The position numbers and the translations under genes are program-made. Positions 32,664-43,180 of a stretch of 64,000 nucleotides of DNA are shown piece by piece. Position 1 is the stretch's first letter, and every line of letters begins with the position of its first letter. Where the stretch lies: contig CM055095.1 of NCBI GenBank assembly GCA_029204225.1, positions 44,307,369 through 44,371,368 on the forward strand, written 5' to 3'. This stretch comes from Diphasiastrum complanatum. Lineage: Eukaryota > Streptophyta > Lycopodiopsida > Lycopodiales > Lycopodiaceae. The notes under the pieces are model-generated. The model did no database searches. It worked only from the letters and a program-made list of their open reading frames with translations, and was not told where the DNA came from.

Positions 32664-33166
32664 ATTGATGCCTTTAGCTCGTAGTGATGAAATTAAATTC
32701 TTTTTTGTAATTAATAAATTATATTGTTCATGCTCTTTTTGATTGAAAGACACTTAACGAATTAACTTATCTTTTTGGCTTGTAAAACTTTGTGCCTGTT
32801 CAGATATATTCTAAGCAAAATACTGACGCAATGGTAATACTACGAGGGAGCAATAGTAAAGGCCACGAGCAATTGAGATAGAGTAATCACAATTACTATT
32901 TCCTCTACCAAGTAAATTGTAGACCTCAATTATCTTGCCTTTCAAGAATATAAACAACGATAAAAGATGTTCTATTTTTTCAGTTAATTTGATGCCATGT
33001 TACTCCTCAATATCCAGCTAGTAAAGAATCTTGCGATAGTCATTCTAGAGGTGCAACTAGTGAAGAATCACTCAACAAAATTTCCTTATTGCAGAAATGA
33101 GTTTTGTCCCACCCACAACTATGTCATCAAAAAGATCACGTACGATGCACACCAAACTTTCCAAAC
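32664..33166 (-). pseudogene. 3' fragment of the BYPASS1-like gene
   Basis: Matches the 3' flank and the last about 30 codons of the gene at 36525-37469: minus-strand VRDLFDDIV, KLISAIRKFC and stop at 33074-33072. Homology ends at about 33166, so the rest of the gene is missing. Confidence 0.8.
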
Positions 33167-33170
33167 CTTC

Positions 33171-34431
33171 AAAGTATTCACTATATTTATCTTCCTATTT
33201 TGTGTATACCATCCATAGTAATGGATAATAGAAATCAACTAGTAGCTCTATTCAACTTTTCTATGAGTACTTTTGGACATTCAACATCTTATCATTGGAT
33301 GTTACAAGAAACCTTAAGTAATGATCTGTTTTGAAGGTTTGGCTGCAATTATTTTCAAAGGCCGGATCCTTTTCTCTCAAATATTCTAAAGCGATATCAT
33401 GTGAAGTCTTTCATTTATTACCGCATATTAGATTCCACCTTTAACCTCACAATTGACATCCAAAACTGCGGATAACTCAATGGTCACAAAGATATCAGTT
33501 ACGAGTTCAACTGAATGAATTCAAACCAGGACATCAATAACCAGTATTAAGCCATTATTTATAGGGATTACCAAAATCCTAACTGCAAAATACATTTCCT
33601 GATACTACTTACTACCATCTGATGTCCACTCTTCTTCCTTCCTTAGAATTTTCAGTTCTCTGGAAATCTATTTCAGCTAAGGTACCAAAAAGACGTAATG
33701 ACAGTAGTAAATGTTTAAAAATCAGTTACAATAGGAAAAAGTCCAAAACAATTTCTGTTATATCAAAAATCATTTACTAGTATGTGAAACCGTACTAGTC
33801 TGATCTTTTGAATATAATTCACCATAGGATTTTACTGGAAATGAAATCAGTTATGTAATTTCTATTACGACAAATTTTCCAATCAAATTGGACTGTTTTT
33901 CCTTTTTATTGACTGGTTTGGCATTACTCCGTTAATATTGATAAAACCTATCCAAACACAGAATATAAAATTACATGAACGGAAATCCCACCAATAGAAT
34001 TTCAATAATTCTTGAACCATATCCTGTCAGATTTACTGTCTAGATAAAGAATACCATTCCAACTCATTCAATCTGATCATTTCATATTGTTTGATGATTT
34101 TAATCAAATTTAACGAGTATCTTGCACAAACATTTCTTTGACTGATAGAATTCTAGCGATCAACATCAATTAGAAAACTATTAGACAAGTAACTTTCAAT
34201 TTTTACCAAATTGAAATGCAACAACAAAGAAAAAAATTCAAATTTTAACTTTCAATCTGGGAGTTCCCAACTCCAAAAGTAAAAAGAATGACAATACAAT
34301 AAACCTGTCCGCAATTTCATTGCGGTTCCTCCTGTCAATTTTAACTTATCTATCACCACAAAGTAATTTAGACTTAATGAAAACACTGTGACCAATTCTG
34401 AGTGATAAACTCAATTTAATGAATTCACTAA
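33171..34431. other. AT-rich stretch without recognised gene
   Basis: Apart from 33790-33850 and 34140-34430, which repeat parts of 30365-30690, I see no coding or structural feature. Confidence 0.5.
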
Positions 34432-34875
34432 AGGAGCATGATGCAAGATTGGAGTTTTCAACATGTTTGGGTGCCACGCATCACCATCCTAGGTGGTCAC
34501 GTGTCGCCGACAAGATCGTGCTTGAAGGGACCCACTGTGCTATGCCTATATAGTGGTGGGGTTTCTCTCTTTCCATTCACTCAATCTACCCAGGAGTTCG
34601 TGGATGGAGAGCACGTGCATGAGCCGGGATGCATCTTTAGGCTAGGAGATGTGTGCTAGGGAGAGTAGAGTGGGTATGGGATGCCAGTTATCGTAGGAGG
34701 CTTGACCGGGCATGATTATGTCGATTGCTCCAGTGCATGGGGGTGGGTCGGTTGTGACCCTACGGATGGGCAGTTACGGTGCATCCTCACTTGTATGGGG
34801 TCTGCGGAACCTTTAAGGCAGTCAATGATCCTAGGGAGTTGTAGCATATTCCCAATCATTATTCTTGTTAATACA
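34432..34875 (+). mobile_element. Chromovirus LTR, second copy
   Basis: Matches 31985-32397 and has an extra about 40 bases after the TATA box. The LTR start and the internal region are missing, and AT-rich sequence homologous to 30690 precedes it. So 30.4-32.7 and 34.1-35.2 kb are duplicates of one region with a deletion in this copy. Confidence 0.75.
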
Positions 34876-35351
34876 TTCTGAATATGCACGTGAATTAGAT
34901 ATTGGCCATTGAGTTGAAGAGAATCCATAGGAATAAGAGTCTCCAATAGAAGCCACTTTAAGCTCTTGTGAAATGGATCCATGAGGCATTGAACAAGAAT
35001 CCGAGTAATGATATGAGTTGGATTTGTATGCAATAATGAAATCTCTTCATTGCTAGTAGTATCCATGTTGAATACCTCATACTCCATTAGATTGTTGTCA
35101 AAAATAAAATCATTCACTAAAGCTCCCAAATCAAACTGAAATGGTTCGCATATCGGGTTCTTAAAATAGCCACTCAATTTGAAGCCATGGAATATTGGTG
35201 ATGTATAGTCCTCATTCTGAAAGTCTGGTGAATGTCTTGATCGACTTTCTTTGAGCATAACACTATTCTCGATTTGAAGACCAAAAAAGCTCTTCATGTG
35301 ATCAAGATGAATGTGACAAATTGAACTTCTCAAGGAAGTTGGTAAGTGCAC
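34876..35351 (-). CDS. Unknown reading frame U, copy 2
   Basis: An open minus-strand frame from ATG 35351 that continues antisense into the LTR to 34716; only the part right of the LTR is likely original. It shows FFGLQIENSVMLKESRS, NPICEPFQFDLGALVNDF, NMDTTSNEEISLLH and LVQCLMDPFHKSLKW. I do not recognise the family. It may be a host exon fragment next to which the chromovirus inserted, or part of another element. Confidence 0.35.
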
Positions 35352-35369
35352 TACATCTAGTAAGGCTTA

Positions 35370-35880
35370 AGAATCTCTAAAGAAGGTTTATGAGTCCAAG
35401 TTTACATCAAGGGTTCTATCCCTTAGGAGTCAAATCTTTTCAAGTTTTTAAAATAAGGATGAAAGTGCTTATGCTTTTGTTTTGAGGGTTAAAGCATTCA
35501 ATGATGAGTTAGCATGTATTGATGAAAGACTTAAGGAGATAGCACTTGTTCAAGTAGTTTTCAATGGCTTGTTGGATGATCATGCTAATCTTGCTCAAAG
35601 TTTTGTCATTCAAAAGACATTGCCAAGTATTGTGGACATGCAAGAAATCTTGGTGAATAAGGAGTTTAGGCTTCTATCAAGAGGAGGATCCACTTCCACA
35701 TCTCAACCTGGAAAGGAGGAGGCTATGTTCTCAAAGGGCAAGTTCAAGGGCAACAACAAAGTCAAGTGATCTAAAGGACAATCTCAAGGTGAGTCTTCTA
35801 CTTTTGTTGGCAAGAAGAAAGATAAATCTAAGCTTAAATGCTTCTATTGTGGAGTCAAACATGGCAAGGTTGCCATCGAT
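35370..35880 (+). pseudogene. Copia gag fragment (another family)
   Basis: UBN2-like gag tail: YESKFTSRVLSLRSQ, then a stop, FVLRVKAFNDELACIDERLK, VVFNGLLDDHANLAQSF and MQEILVNKEFRLLSRGG. It is followed by a basic linker with a stop (35767-35769) and the start of a zinc knuckle, CFYCGVKHG, that breaks off. Not closely similar to Copia-A, -B or -D. Confidence 0.75.
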
Positions 35881-36115
35881 GGGACCAAGTCCCGACATTT
35901 GTGACATTGTGCAGCACATATATGACATAGTGTACTTATGACAAGGATGTGTGTACATTGTAAAAATTGAAAAGTACTGTATTGATAGATTTCTGCCATC
36001 GTAGGACACTTAAGATTTCAATTCCAACAGTTTGTCCTTTCATGAATTGTATCCCAAGGGATCAATCACAAATTTGAGTTTATTGAACTTCTGCCTTAAA
36101 CTATTGCAATTGATG
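35881..36115. other. Unassigned stretch
   Basis: Short region between the copia gag fragment and the duplicated 3' flank of the BYPASS1-like gene. No feature recognised. Confidence 0.4.
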
Positions 36116-36524
36116 ATCATATGCCTATAGCTCGTAGTGATGAAATTAATTTTTTTTTTGTAATTAATAAATTATATTGTTCATGCTCTTTTTGATTGAA
36201 AGACACTTAACGAATTAAGTTCTCTTTTTGGCTTGTAAAACTTTGTGCCCGTTCAGATATATTCTAAGCAAAATGCTGACGCAATGGTAATACTACAAAG
36301 GAGCCATAGTAAAGGCCACGAGCAATTGAGACAGAGCAATCACAATTACAATTTTCTCTACCAAGTAAATTGTAGACCTCAATTATCTTGCCTTTCAAGA
36401 ATATAAACAACGATAAAAGATTTCTATTTTTGTCAGTTAATTTGAGGCCATGTTACTCCTCAATATCCAGCTAGTAAAGAATCTTGCGATAGTCATTCTA
36501 GATGTGCAACTAGCGAAGAATCAC
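36116..36524. repeat. Duplicated 3' flank of the BYPASS1-like gene
   Basis: Shared with 32664-33071 and, from about 36293, with 54781-55013. It probably contains the 3' untranslated region. No obvious polyadenylation signal stands out. Confidence 0.7.
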
Positions 36525-37469
36525 TCAACAAAATTTCGTTACTGCAGAAATGAGTTTTGTCCTACCCGCGACTATGTCATCAAAAAGATCACGTACGGTG
36601 CACTCCAAACTTTCCAAACCACAGTTCAGACTGTTTAAGCTATGCCGAAGCTCCGTAACATCTGACATTCGCAATTCGAACGAGCGCGGAACCTGTTCTC
36701 CAAATGACTGAAATTCAATGGAAAAATTATCCACATGAGCTTGCATGTTTCCAAATTCTCTTAGAAGGATTTTCTCTTTCGTTTCCTCACTGAACCGCAA
36801 GCCAATTCGTTCGATAAGCGTTTGATGTGAATTAGACGTAGATTTAGCCCATTCGCCCGTCGAACAAATCGCAATCAGTTTAGCGGAGTAAGAACTATCC
36901 ATGTGAAGGAGTCCAAACAGAAGAATCATTGAAACGAAAGAAATTATGCTCTTCATGGGGTAAATTACTGCGCAAGGATCAAATTGCTTTGCATATCTGC
37001 TACCAAAATACCAAAGCTCCTCCTCTGCCTCAAGTTTCATATCAACAAGTTGCTTGTTTGCTTGATGTATTCTGGACATCTCTCGTCGGCAATGATTTAG
37101 AGCCTGAACTATGGTATCATAATCATCCCCACCTGCTTGAAGAGCTTCAACAGCTATATGGACTACCAGCCCATAAATTCGCAATCTCGAAATACCCGTC
37201 ATCAAAGCTTTATAAACATTCATAAGTCGCACTGTCTCATCCATCAGAGTACTAAAGCATTTTAATGCAAAAACAACCTTCTCCGCTAGATCCAAAACGG
37301 CTGCAAGAGAAGATCTGAGGATATCCACAGCATACTGCATCCAGTCTATTGTGAAAAACTTATCTCCAATTGACTCTTCCAATTTTTGCAGACATGACAA
37401 CAAATTGTCGTGAAATGACATATTGGCAGCACCATGACCGTGAGATCGCAGCGAATTCACAAAAACCAT
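36525..37469 (-). CDS. BYPASS1-like (BPS1/ROH1-type) protein
   Basis: Intact 314-codon frame, ATG 37469-37467, stop TGA 36527-36525, without introns in the coding part. Residues 19-110 resemble plant BYPASS1-type proteins: FHDNLLSCLQKLEESIG, an IDWMQYAVDIL segment matching the conserved LSWM-x-x-A helix, then a long helix with STLMDETVRLMNVYKALMT and ISRL. Members of that family are mostly helical; Arabidopsis BPS1 limits production of a mobile signal that arrests shoot growth. A hydrophobic segment at 173-189 (KSIISFVSMILLFGLL) could be membrane-associated, and the C-terminal third is predicted helical or coiled. Length is close to the family (about 310-350). Family placement rests on pattern similarity; UPF0496-type proteins are the main alternative. 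It is the only convincing host gene here, and a pseudogene copy lies at 55014-55957. Confidence 0.7.
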   Translation of the reverse strand: MVFVNSLRSHGHGAANMSFHDNLLSCLQKLEESIGDKFFTIDWMQYAVDILRSSLAAVLDLAEKVVFALKCFSTLMDETVRLMNVYKALMTGISRLRIYGLVVHIAVEALQAGGDDYDTIVQALNHCRREMSRIHQANKQLVDMKLEAEEELWYFGSRYAKQFDPCAVIYPMKSIISFVSMILLFGLLHMDSSYSAKLIAICSTGEWAKSTSNSHQTLIERIGLRFSEETKEKILLREFGNMQAHVDNFSIEFQSFGEQVPRSFELRMSDVTELRHSLNSLNCGLESLECTVRDLFDDIVAGRTKLISAVTKFC

Positions 37470-37850
37470 GGCGTTGTTTCTTTAGGCAGAGTTAAGGAAG
37501 CAACCTTTGCCGTCTGTGTATTTTGCAGAAATCAAGGTAAGGCTACCTGCCTACCGCTGTACCTTCTGAAATAGCTTGAGAACGTTGTCAAGAAAAAAAA
37601 TTATGAAGTAAAATTCGCCTTGAGATTTTCGACGAACCCAGCTACGGATTATCACTGACTCAGAGGTTCGAAGGAATTTATTGAGTTCTGCCCTCTGTCT
37701 CTTACATTCAACACGTCTGCATTCAAGTAAGGCTGTTCTTGGCAAATCGTTCGCGCTCTCACTCTCGCTCGCTCGCGCTCTCTCTCTCTCTCTCTCTCTC
37801 AATCAAATGTGTGGTGTTCTCTCTATCGATCTCTATTGATATGCTATTTG
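37470..37850 (-). promoter_or_regulatory. 5' region of the BYPASS1-like gene
   Basis: A (CT)n tract at 37781-37800 (GA on the gene strand) and a TATA-like site at 37835-37842 reading ATATCAAT on the gene strand. The duplicate at 56313-56320 has TATAAATA at this position. TTTCTGCAAAATACACAG just upstream of the ATG (near 37515-37535) looks like an intron 3' end, so a 5' UTR intron is possible. Confidence 0.4.
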
Positions 37851-38590
37851 GACACCTTCAAAACCCTAGTCGTTACATAATATGTAGTACCCTAGAACGT
37901 GACTAAATGCATATTGGACCCCTAAAAGAGCTAAAACTTGGGACCAAAAAACACTTTGGATACCAAGCCAACAAAGTGATCCAAGGGAGTTGCCTGGAAT
38001 ATGACTAGGTAATAGAATGCCATGGTTAACCTCGGTACTCGTTATTTATTTAGATATGTCGGACTATGCATCACATTTTCAAGTTGCACCGCATGCCAAA
38101 GTGCTATTTGTCTTTCAAAGAAAAGCAAATATGTCAACAAGGTGAGGATGAGGGTCTTCAGCTAGAGCCTACACTACATCTTGGGTGACTAGGAGGAGGC
38201 TATGCTAGACATCACTAGTTGGCCTTTAGGTATCATGATTCAGCCCTATCTCCTCAGGCTTTACTATGAAGAATTTAGGATTTCACTTTTAGGTTGTTTA
38301 CACGTTGCAGACTGATAGACGTTATAACAATTTGTGATTTGCTTTTATGAAAATTGGATAATGGAATTATAGAAGTTGGAACTACATGCCATTCATCGTT
38401 TATGTATGTACTACGATTTCAGACTTGTCACTGTATTCTAATTATGGTAACAAGCATTACTTCCCCTCGCATCAGACAAGCATTCATTGCATTGAATAAT
38501 GATCACTTAAATAAGAATAATGAGATTCTACTATATGAGCAAAACTTCATAAGTATAATCTTGAAAATAGCATAGAGAGAGTAAATCATT
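37851..38590. repeat. Upstream flank shared with 56325-57070
   Basis: Part of the roughly 2.4-kb segmental duplication around the BYPASS1-like gene. No further gene recognised in it. Confidence 0.7.
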
Positions 38591-38599
38591 CACATCAAT

Positions 38600-38760
38600 A
38601 AAATGAGAATAGACTAACTCACTAACTTCACTTCATTCCATTTCAAAGAAATATGCGAGAACAAATGCTCTTTATATAGCCTCGTAGATGTTCTAAATAT
38701 GAAATAACCGTCTTAGCTTCCATAACCACTTCTTGGCATTGGCCCTTCGATAATCGCAAG
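38600..38760 (-). mobile_element. Copia-A LTR1 fragment
   Basis: Matches the middle of LTR1 including the TATA box (near 38668-38679). On the minus strand it follows the reverse-transcriptase remnant, so it may be what is left of a 3' LTR. The same junction occurs at 57070-57220. Confidence 0.7.
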
Positions 38761-38779
38761 CCTGAATCCATTGGTGAGT

Positions 38780-40300
38780 GATTTAGTTTACAATCGATCA
38801 AATTGTATCTGATAAGGGTATTGTGAAGCTACCGTTGCTGAGTGATAAAGATCAGCCTTCTCGCTGTGTTGAATGCCCAAACAGAAGTGAGCTTTGCCCA
38901 GATCGGTCCTGTCAAGTTTGGAAGACAGCATCTTTTTAGCATCCTTCACCAGATTGGTACTATTGTTGAAAAGCAACATATCATCGACATACGAGGTGAT
39001 AATTATAAAAGATTACTGCATTAACTTGAAGTAGACATTAGAATCAGCCATAAAGTGCTTTGTGGAGCTTGTAGACATGATGCTTCATACCTTCGTGAAC
39101 GTATCCTTCAAGCTGGAGCATATAGATGTCTTTTTCGATGACTATGTTCAAATAAGCTGTCTATACATCGAGTTGATGTACTTCAAGGTCGGCTGCTGCA
39201 ACATATGATAGGCGGGCTCGTATCAATGAATGCTTGACTAGTGGACTGAAAGTCTCATTTTAGTCAATGTTGGGGATCTGAGCGAATGCTCGTGCTACTA
39301 GTCGAGCCTTCCTTCGATCATAGCTGTTAAAGACCCATTTGCAATCGATAAGATTGTTGCCAGAGGGAGCTTCGACTAGTGACCATGTCTGGTTCTTGAT
39401 CAGAGAGGAATATTCTATGTTCATCGCTTCTCTCCAAACATTAAAGTCTGGTTGTCTAAGTGCCTCTTCGACGGTAGTCGGCTCATGTATTAAAAGACAT
39501 GCCAAAACTCAGGAATGTACTCTGTGGGCTATGTGCGCACTCGGTTTGATCTTCTTGGAGGAGGTGTCGTTGGCTGCCAATCCTTGGATTTGTTGTTGCT
39601 GAGTAACAACAACTTCTTCGTCTGACTCGTTGTCGGGTAGTCCATCGACTATAGGCACACTTGAGCCCGAGACTCGAATTGTCGTATCGGAGGCAGAGGC
39701 ATCAGAGGTTTGCATGGAACTTTGCATTTGCCTTTGAAATCGTCAAACTGATCTTCGATAAAGACTGTATCCCTACTGAATAAAATCGTATAGCTTGGTC
39801 AGATGAAGTGTATCCAATAAGGATGGTCTTGAGACCTTGGAAGTTGAATTTCTTCCTCGTCTCCTTTGGGATCTAGCGCATAGGTGATGCATCCGAACAC
39901 TCGAAGGTTCTTCATTGAAGCCTTAGAACCTGTCCAAACCTCATGTGGTGTTTTGCCTACGAGGGCCTTAGTCGAACATTTGTTTTGAACATCGGCTGTA
40001 GTGGGGAGAGCTTCAACCCAGAAGCTCTTCGACAAAGATTCATGTGCCAGCATCATTTGGCTGCCTCGACCAGGGTACGATTCTTCCTCTCGGCTAAGCC
40101 ATTAGATTGAGGCAAATAAGGAGTGATAAATTGTTGTTCAATGCCTTGGCTCTAGGAATACTCCTTGAACTTAGTAGAGATGTACTCTCCACCATTATTG
40201 GACCTCAGGGCTTTGATTTGTCTGCCAATTTCTTTCTTTGCATGCTCCTTGAAGATTCTGAAACAATTGAAAGCTTTTGACTTCTTCTTGATAAAGTACA
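38780..40300 (-). pseudogene. Copia-A integrase and reverse transcriptase, broken
   Basis: Minus-strand Ty1/copia pol remnant. Integrase at about 40300-39860: YFIKKKSKAFNCFRIF, RSNNGGEYIS (second catalytic Asp is Asn), AERKN with Glu, SFWVEALPTTADVQN, GKTPHEVWTGSKASMKN and LRVFGCITYA. Linker 39727-39509 is acidic and Ser-rich. Reverse transcriptase (RVT_2) starts at EPTTVEEALRQPDFNVWREAMN, has WSLVEAPSGNNLIDCKWVF and KARLVARAFAQ, and ends near 38800 with TSYVDDMLLFNN (the YVDD catalytic motif is intact) and CLGIQ. Several frameshifts and stops separate the pieces. It is the only copy here that retains the central reverse transcriptase, and shows the undeleted order that segment Z replaces elsewhere. 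Confidence 0.87.
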
Positions 40301-40561
40301 TGAAAGATTATAAAACGACCCCCAAATAGACTGCCAATCTAAGGAAATTGCTAACGGAAGTCGTTCTATACCACAATTATAGCTCAAGCTCCATTGGGTT
40401 ATGGAGTCGACTTATGAGCAAGAGTCTAAGAATGGATTAGAAGAGCACAACTCTATTCTTCATTTGCTTAGAGATTCAGCATTGCTCAACAAAAAGATGA
40501 ATAGCCATTGTAATGGGCTCATAGGCTCAAGAGTCGGACAACAATAGGTGATGAGGAGTAT
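40301..40561. other. Unassigned stretch
   Basis: Between the Copia-A integrase break and the duplicated flank. No feature recognised. Confidence 0.4.
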
Positions 40562-41227
40562 ATCACTTGCTAGGGCACTCACATTCAAAGGCTATACAAA
40601 TTGACAGATGCTTAAATAGCATATGATCAAATTCGTGTCCATGGTTCATAAATATAGCACTTGGATGAATAGCTTTTCTTGGATATTAGTGACCTAAACA
40701 CCAAACCCATACATAAACATCTTCAAGGGAGTGCAAGACTTCAGGTTTGGCTTGACTAGACGAAACAATCAAACATTCTCACACTACAAGTGAGTCTCAT
40801 AGTAGAAGGTCAGTCCATCTCAATAACAGAAGTTAGGCTTTCAAGTCTCCAATGCTATAATTTGAACCTGGGTTCCCTCCACAATACACTTCTTATACCT
40901 CAGAGGCATTGATTCTTGGTTATAGGAATTAGGAGCCGTAGGGCACGGAGCAACCACGACAGCGATGCCAGGCAGGTTAACGTGGCCAGAGGGAGAGCGA
41001 GCCAGACAAGCAAGGAAACCACGCAGCCAGGCAACAAGAGGAGAAGCAGGTCTGCTGGAGCAGGGTTGCGGTTAGGTGAGGGAGGTCGCAAGAGGGAAAG
41101 AAACGAATCTGATGGCATGCAGGCAGATCGTAGGAGGGAGCGGGAATAGGCTGAGGGATGAGCACAGTGATGGCCTCTCCTTCACAGATGGGAAATGGGC
41201 AGGGTGAGGAGCTACATCACGGTTATC
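40562..41227. repeat. Duplicated flank of the LARD (copy of 1-745)
   Basis: Nearly identical to 1-745 apart from the deletions noted there. It ends TTATC, the left target-site copy of the LARD. Confidence 0.85.
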
Positions 41228-42450
41228 TGTTGTAAAGCTACCTTTGCAAGCTTTACTTCCGGCGCCACTGGCGCCAGCATCGTCCCTGGCGCCAGCTGCT
41301 GCTGCTCCCGGTGCCAATGGTGTTGGCGCCGCTCCCAGCGCCACTGTGACCAGAATCCAACCGGCGCCAAGTTCCTATGGCTAAAAATCTTTGATTGGTT
41401 CTAGCGAAGTCCAAAGAGCTCAGATCGATGTGCAATCACCTCACACGATCTAGGCATGATTAAAGGAAGCCTGGGGATCAATAAAACCTAGAGAGAGAAA
41501 ATGACTTTCTAGAGAGAGAAAAACGTGCTTTACCAGCCTGGGTAGAGTGCTTGGTATGAGAGGGGGTGCCGGATACCACTAATACTATAGGGGAGTGCGG
41601 GTTGCGACTCAAGGCGAGCTCCAACCAAGTCTCAGCCTCCCTTGCTAGAATGTTGTCCTGGCACTCGCCTTGGCATGCCCGCTCCTCGGAGACTAGGGTC
41701 GGTCACACACTTGAAATGTAACCTTCTTAGATTTATCAATAAAGTAGGATTTTCATCAAACTGACTCTGATTACCTTCTGGGTTTCAGTGTTCGGTAAAA
41801 GCGCCAGTTGTAAGGCCGCTTCAAAATTTTTAAGTTGGCACATAGCTGAGGGTCGTATCCCGGGACGCTAGCGGTATGCCGTCGGGACCATTCGGTCCGT
41901 GGCGCTAGCGGTATGCTGTCGGGACCATTTGGTCCAGGAACTGGTTGTCTCCATATCTGTCGTGGCTTGTGGTTCTGAGTGTTCCTTGCATGAATGCGAA
42001 TGGGTTAAGCTCTTGGGGAACGGGCTCTAACCTGTCGGCTAAGTTGGATGGCTTGCTTGGGTGGAAGTAACCTGTTTATGGCTGTCCAGTCTGGCGTGGC
42101 GCCAGGTTGGCTTCCAGCACTCGTGACGAAGCTTTCAATTGGTTAAGTCTGATGTAAGTCAGAACGCTTGCTTGGAATAGATGTTACTCGTTTTTAACAA
42201 AGCTTTGAGTTGGTTAAGTTTGATGTATGTCGGGCGGCTTGCTTGGATGGAAGTCACCCACATCGGGACCCCCGATCTGGCATGGCGCCAGGTTGGATCT
42301 CAATGTTGGTTTTCGGAACTTCAAGTTGGTTAAGTCTAATCGTTGTTGGCGAGTTGGCTGCTTGTATGTCAAGTGGGTTTGGATGGCAAGAGTTGAAGTC
42401 TAGGAAGCTAAGTCATGGTTCCCGGCTCCCTTTGGGATGCCTGCGCTACA
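41228..42450 (+). mobile_element. LARD 5' LTR
   Basis: 1,223 bases from TGTTGTAAAG to GCGCTACA. It includes a GGCGCC-rich block, GAGAGA-rich block, two GGACCATTYGGTCC palindromes, and near 42050-42250 a duplicated GGCTTGCTTGG-containing piece that the 3' LTR lacks (1,037 bases there). Confidence 0.85.
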
Positions 42451-42452
42451 TG

Positions 42453-42465
42453 TGGTATCAGAGCC
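42453..42465 (+). promoter_or_regulatory. LARD primer-binding site (tRNA-iMet)
   Basis: TGGTATCAGAGCC two bases after the 5' LTR end. Confidence 0.92.
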
Positions 42466-42684
42466 GACTGGTCGGTCAACTATGTGGATCTCAAGGAAAT
42501 GGCCACTGTTTGGGGTTCATCAAGACAACTGTTGTGCAAGGTGCTGCCCACAGTGTAAGCACGGGTGCGTCCACAGTCGGGGTGGTCGGCAGAACGGGGG
42601 CTTGATGAGTCAAGGTGCTACCCTTGATGTGTAAGCACGGTCAGTTTCCACGGTTCGGGCCTGGCGCCGTCTGCACGTAGGACA

Positions 42685-43180
42685 GATGAGGCAATGTGCT
42701 GCCATTAGGTTGGTGTAAGCATGGTCTGTGCCTTGTGGGGTGCAGGGGTGATATATTCGCGATAGCCACCTATTCGCTATCGACCAAATTTGGTGGGGGC
42801 GTTACTGAGGCAATGTGCTGCCTAACGGTGAAAGCACGGGTGCATCCACGATTTGGGTGGTATGCTGCCGATCGTTTAGCTATAAGGGCTATCAACTAGA
42901 TTTGGTGGGGGCGTTACTGAGACAATGTGTTGCCTAACGGTGAAAGCACGGGTGCGTCCACGGGGGTGGTATATTCAAGGATAGTTGTCGTTCGTTTAGC
43001 TAGAAGAGCTATCGACCAAATTTGGTGGGGGCGTTACTGAGGAAATGTGCTGCCTAACGGTGAAAGCACGGGTGCGTCCACGATTGGGGGGTATGCTGCC
43101 GATCGTTTAGCTATAAGGGCTATCAACCAAAAAGTGGTGGGGTGTGACTGAGGCAATGTGCTGCTTAATGTGAAAGCACG
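42685..43180 (+). repeat. Tandem repeats of 111-120 bases in the LARD leader
   Basis: Four full copies and a partial one, marked by CAATGTGCTGCC-like starts at 42692, 42811, 42923, 43043 and 43154, each followed by GTGAAAGCACGGGTGCGTCC, GTTTAGCTATAAGGGCTATC and ACCAAATTTGGTGGGGGCG. Two decayed copies precede at about 42540 and 42610. They sit just behind the primer-binding site, where packaging signals of LTR elements usually lie. Confidence 0.85.

Noticed and set aside
36929-37225. 98-codon plus-strand frame, also at 55418-55714
   Set aside because: Exact antisense shadow of the BYPASS1-like coding region.
42210-42605. 131-codon frame across the LARD 5' LTR end and primer-binding site
   Set aside because: It crosses LTR, primer-binding site and leader; the frame at 45757-46137 in the 3' LTR differs. 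Not a gene.
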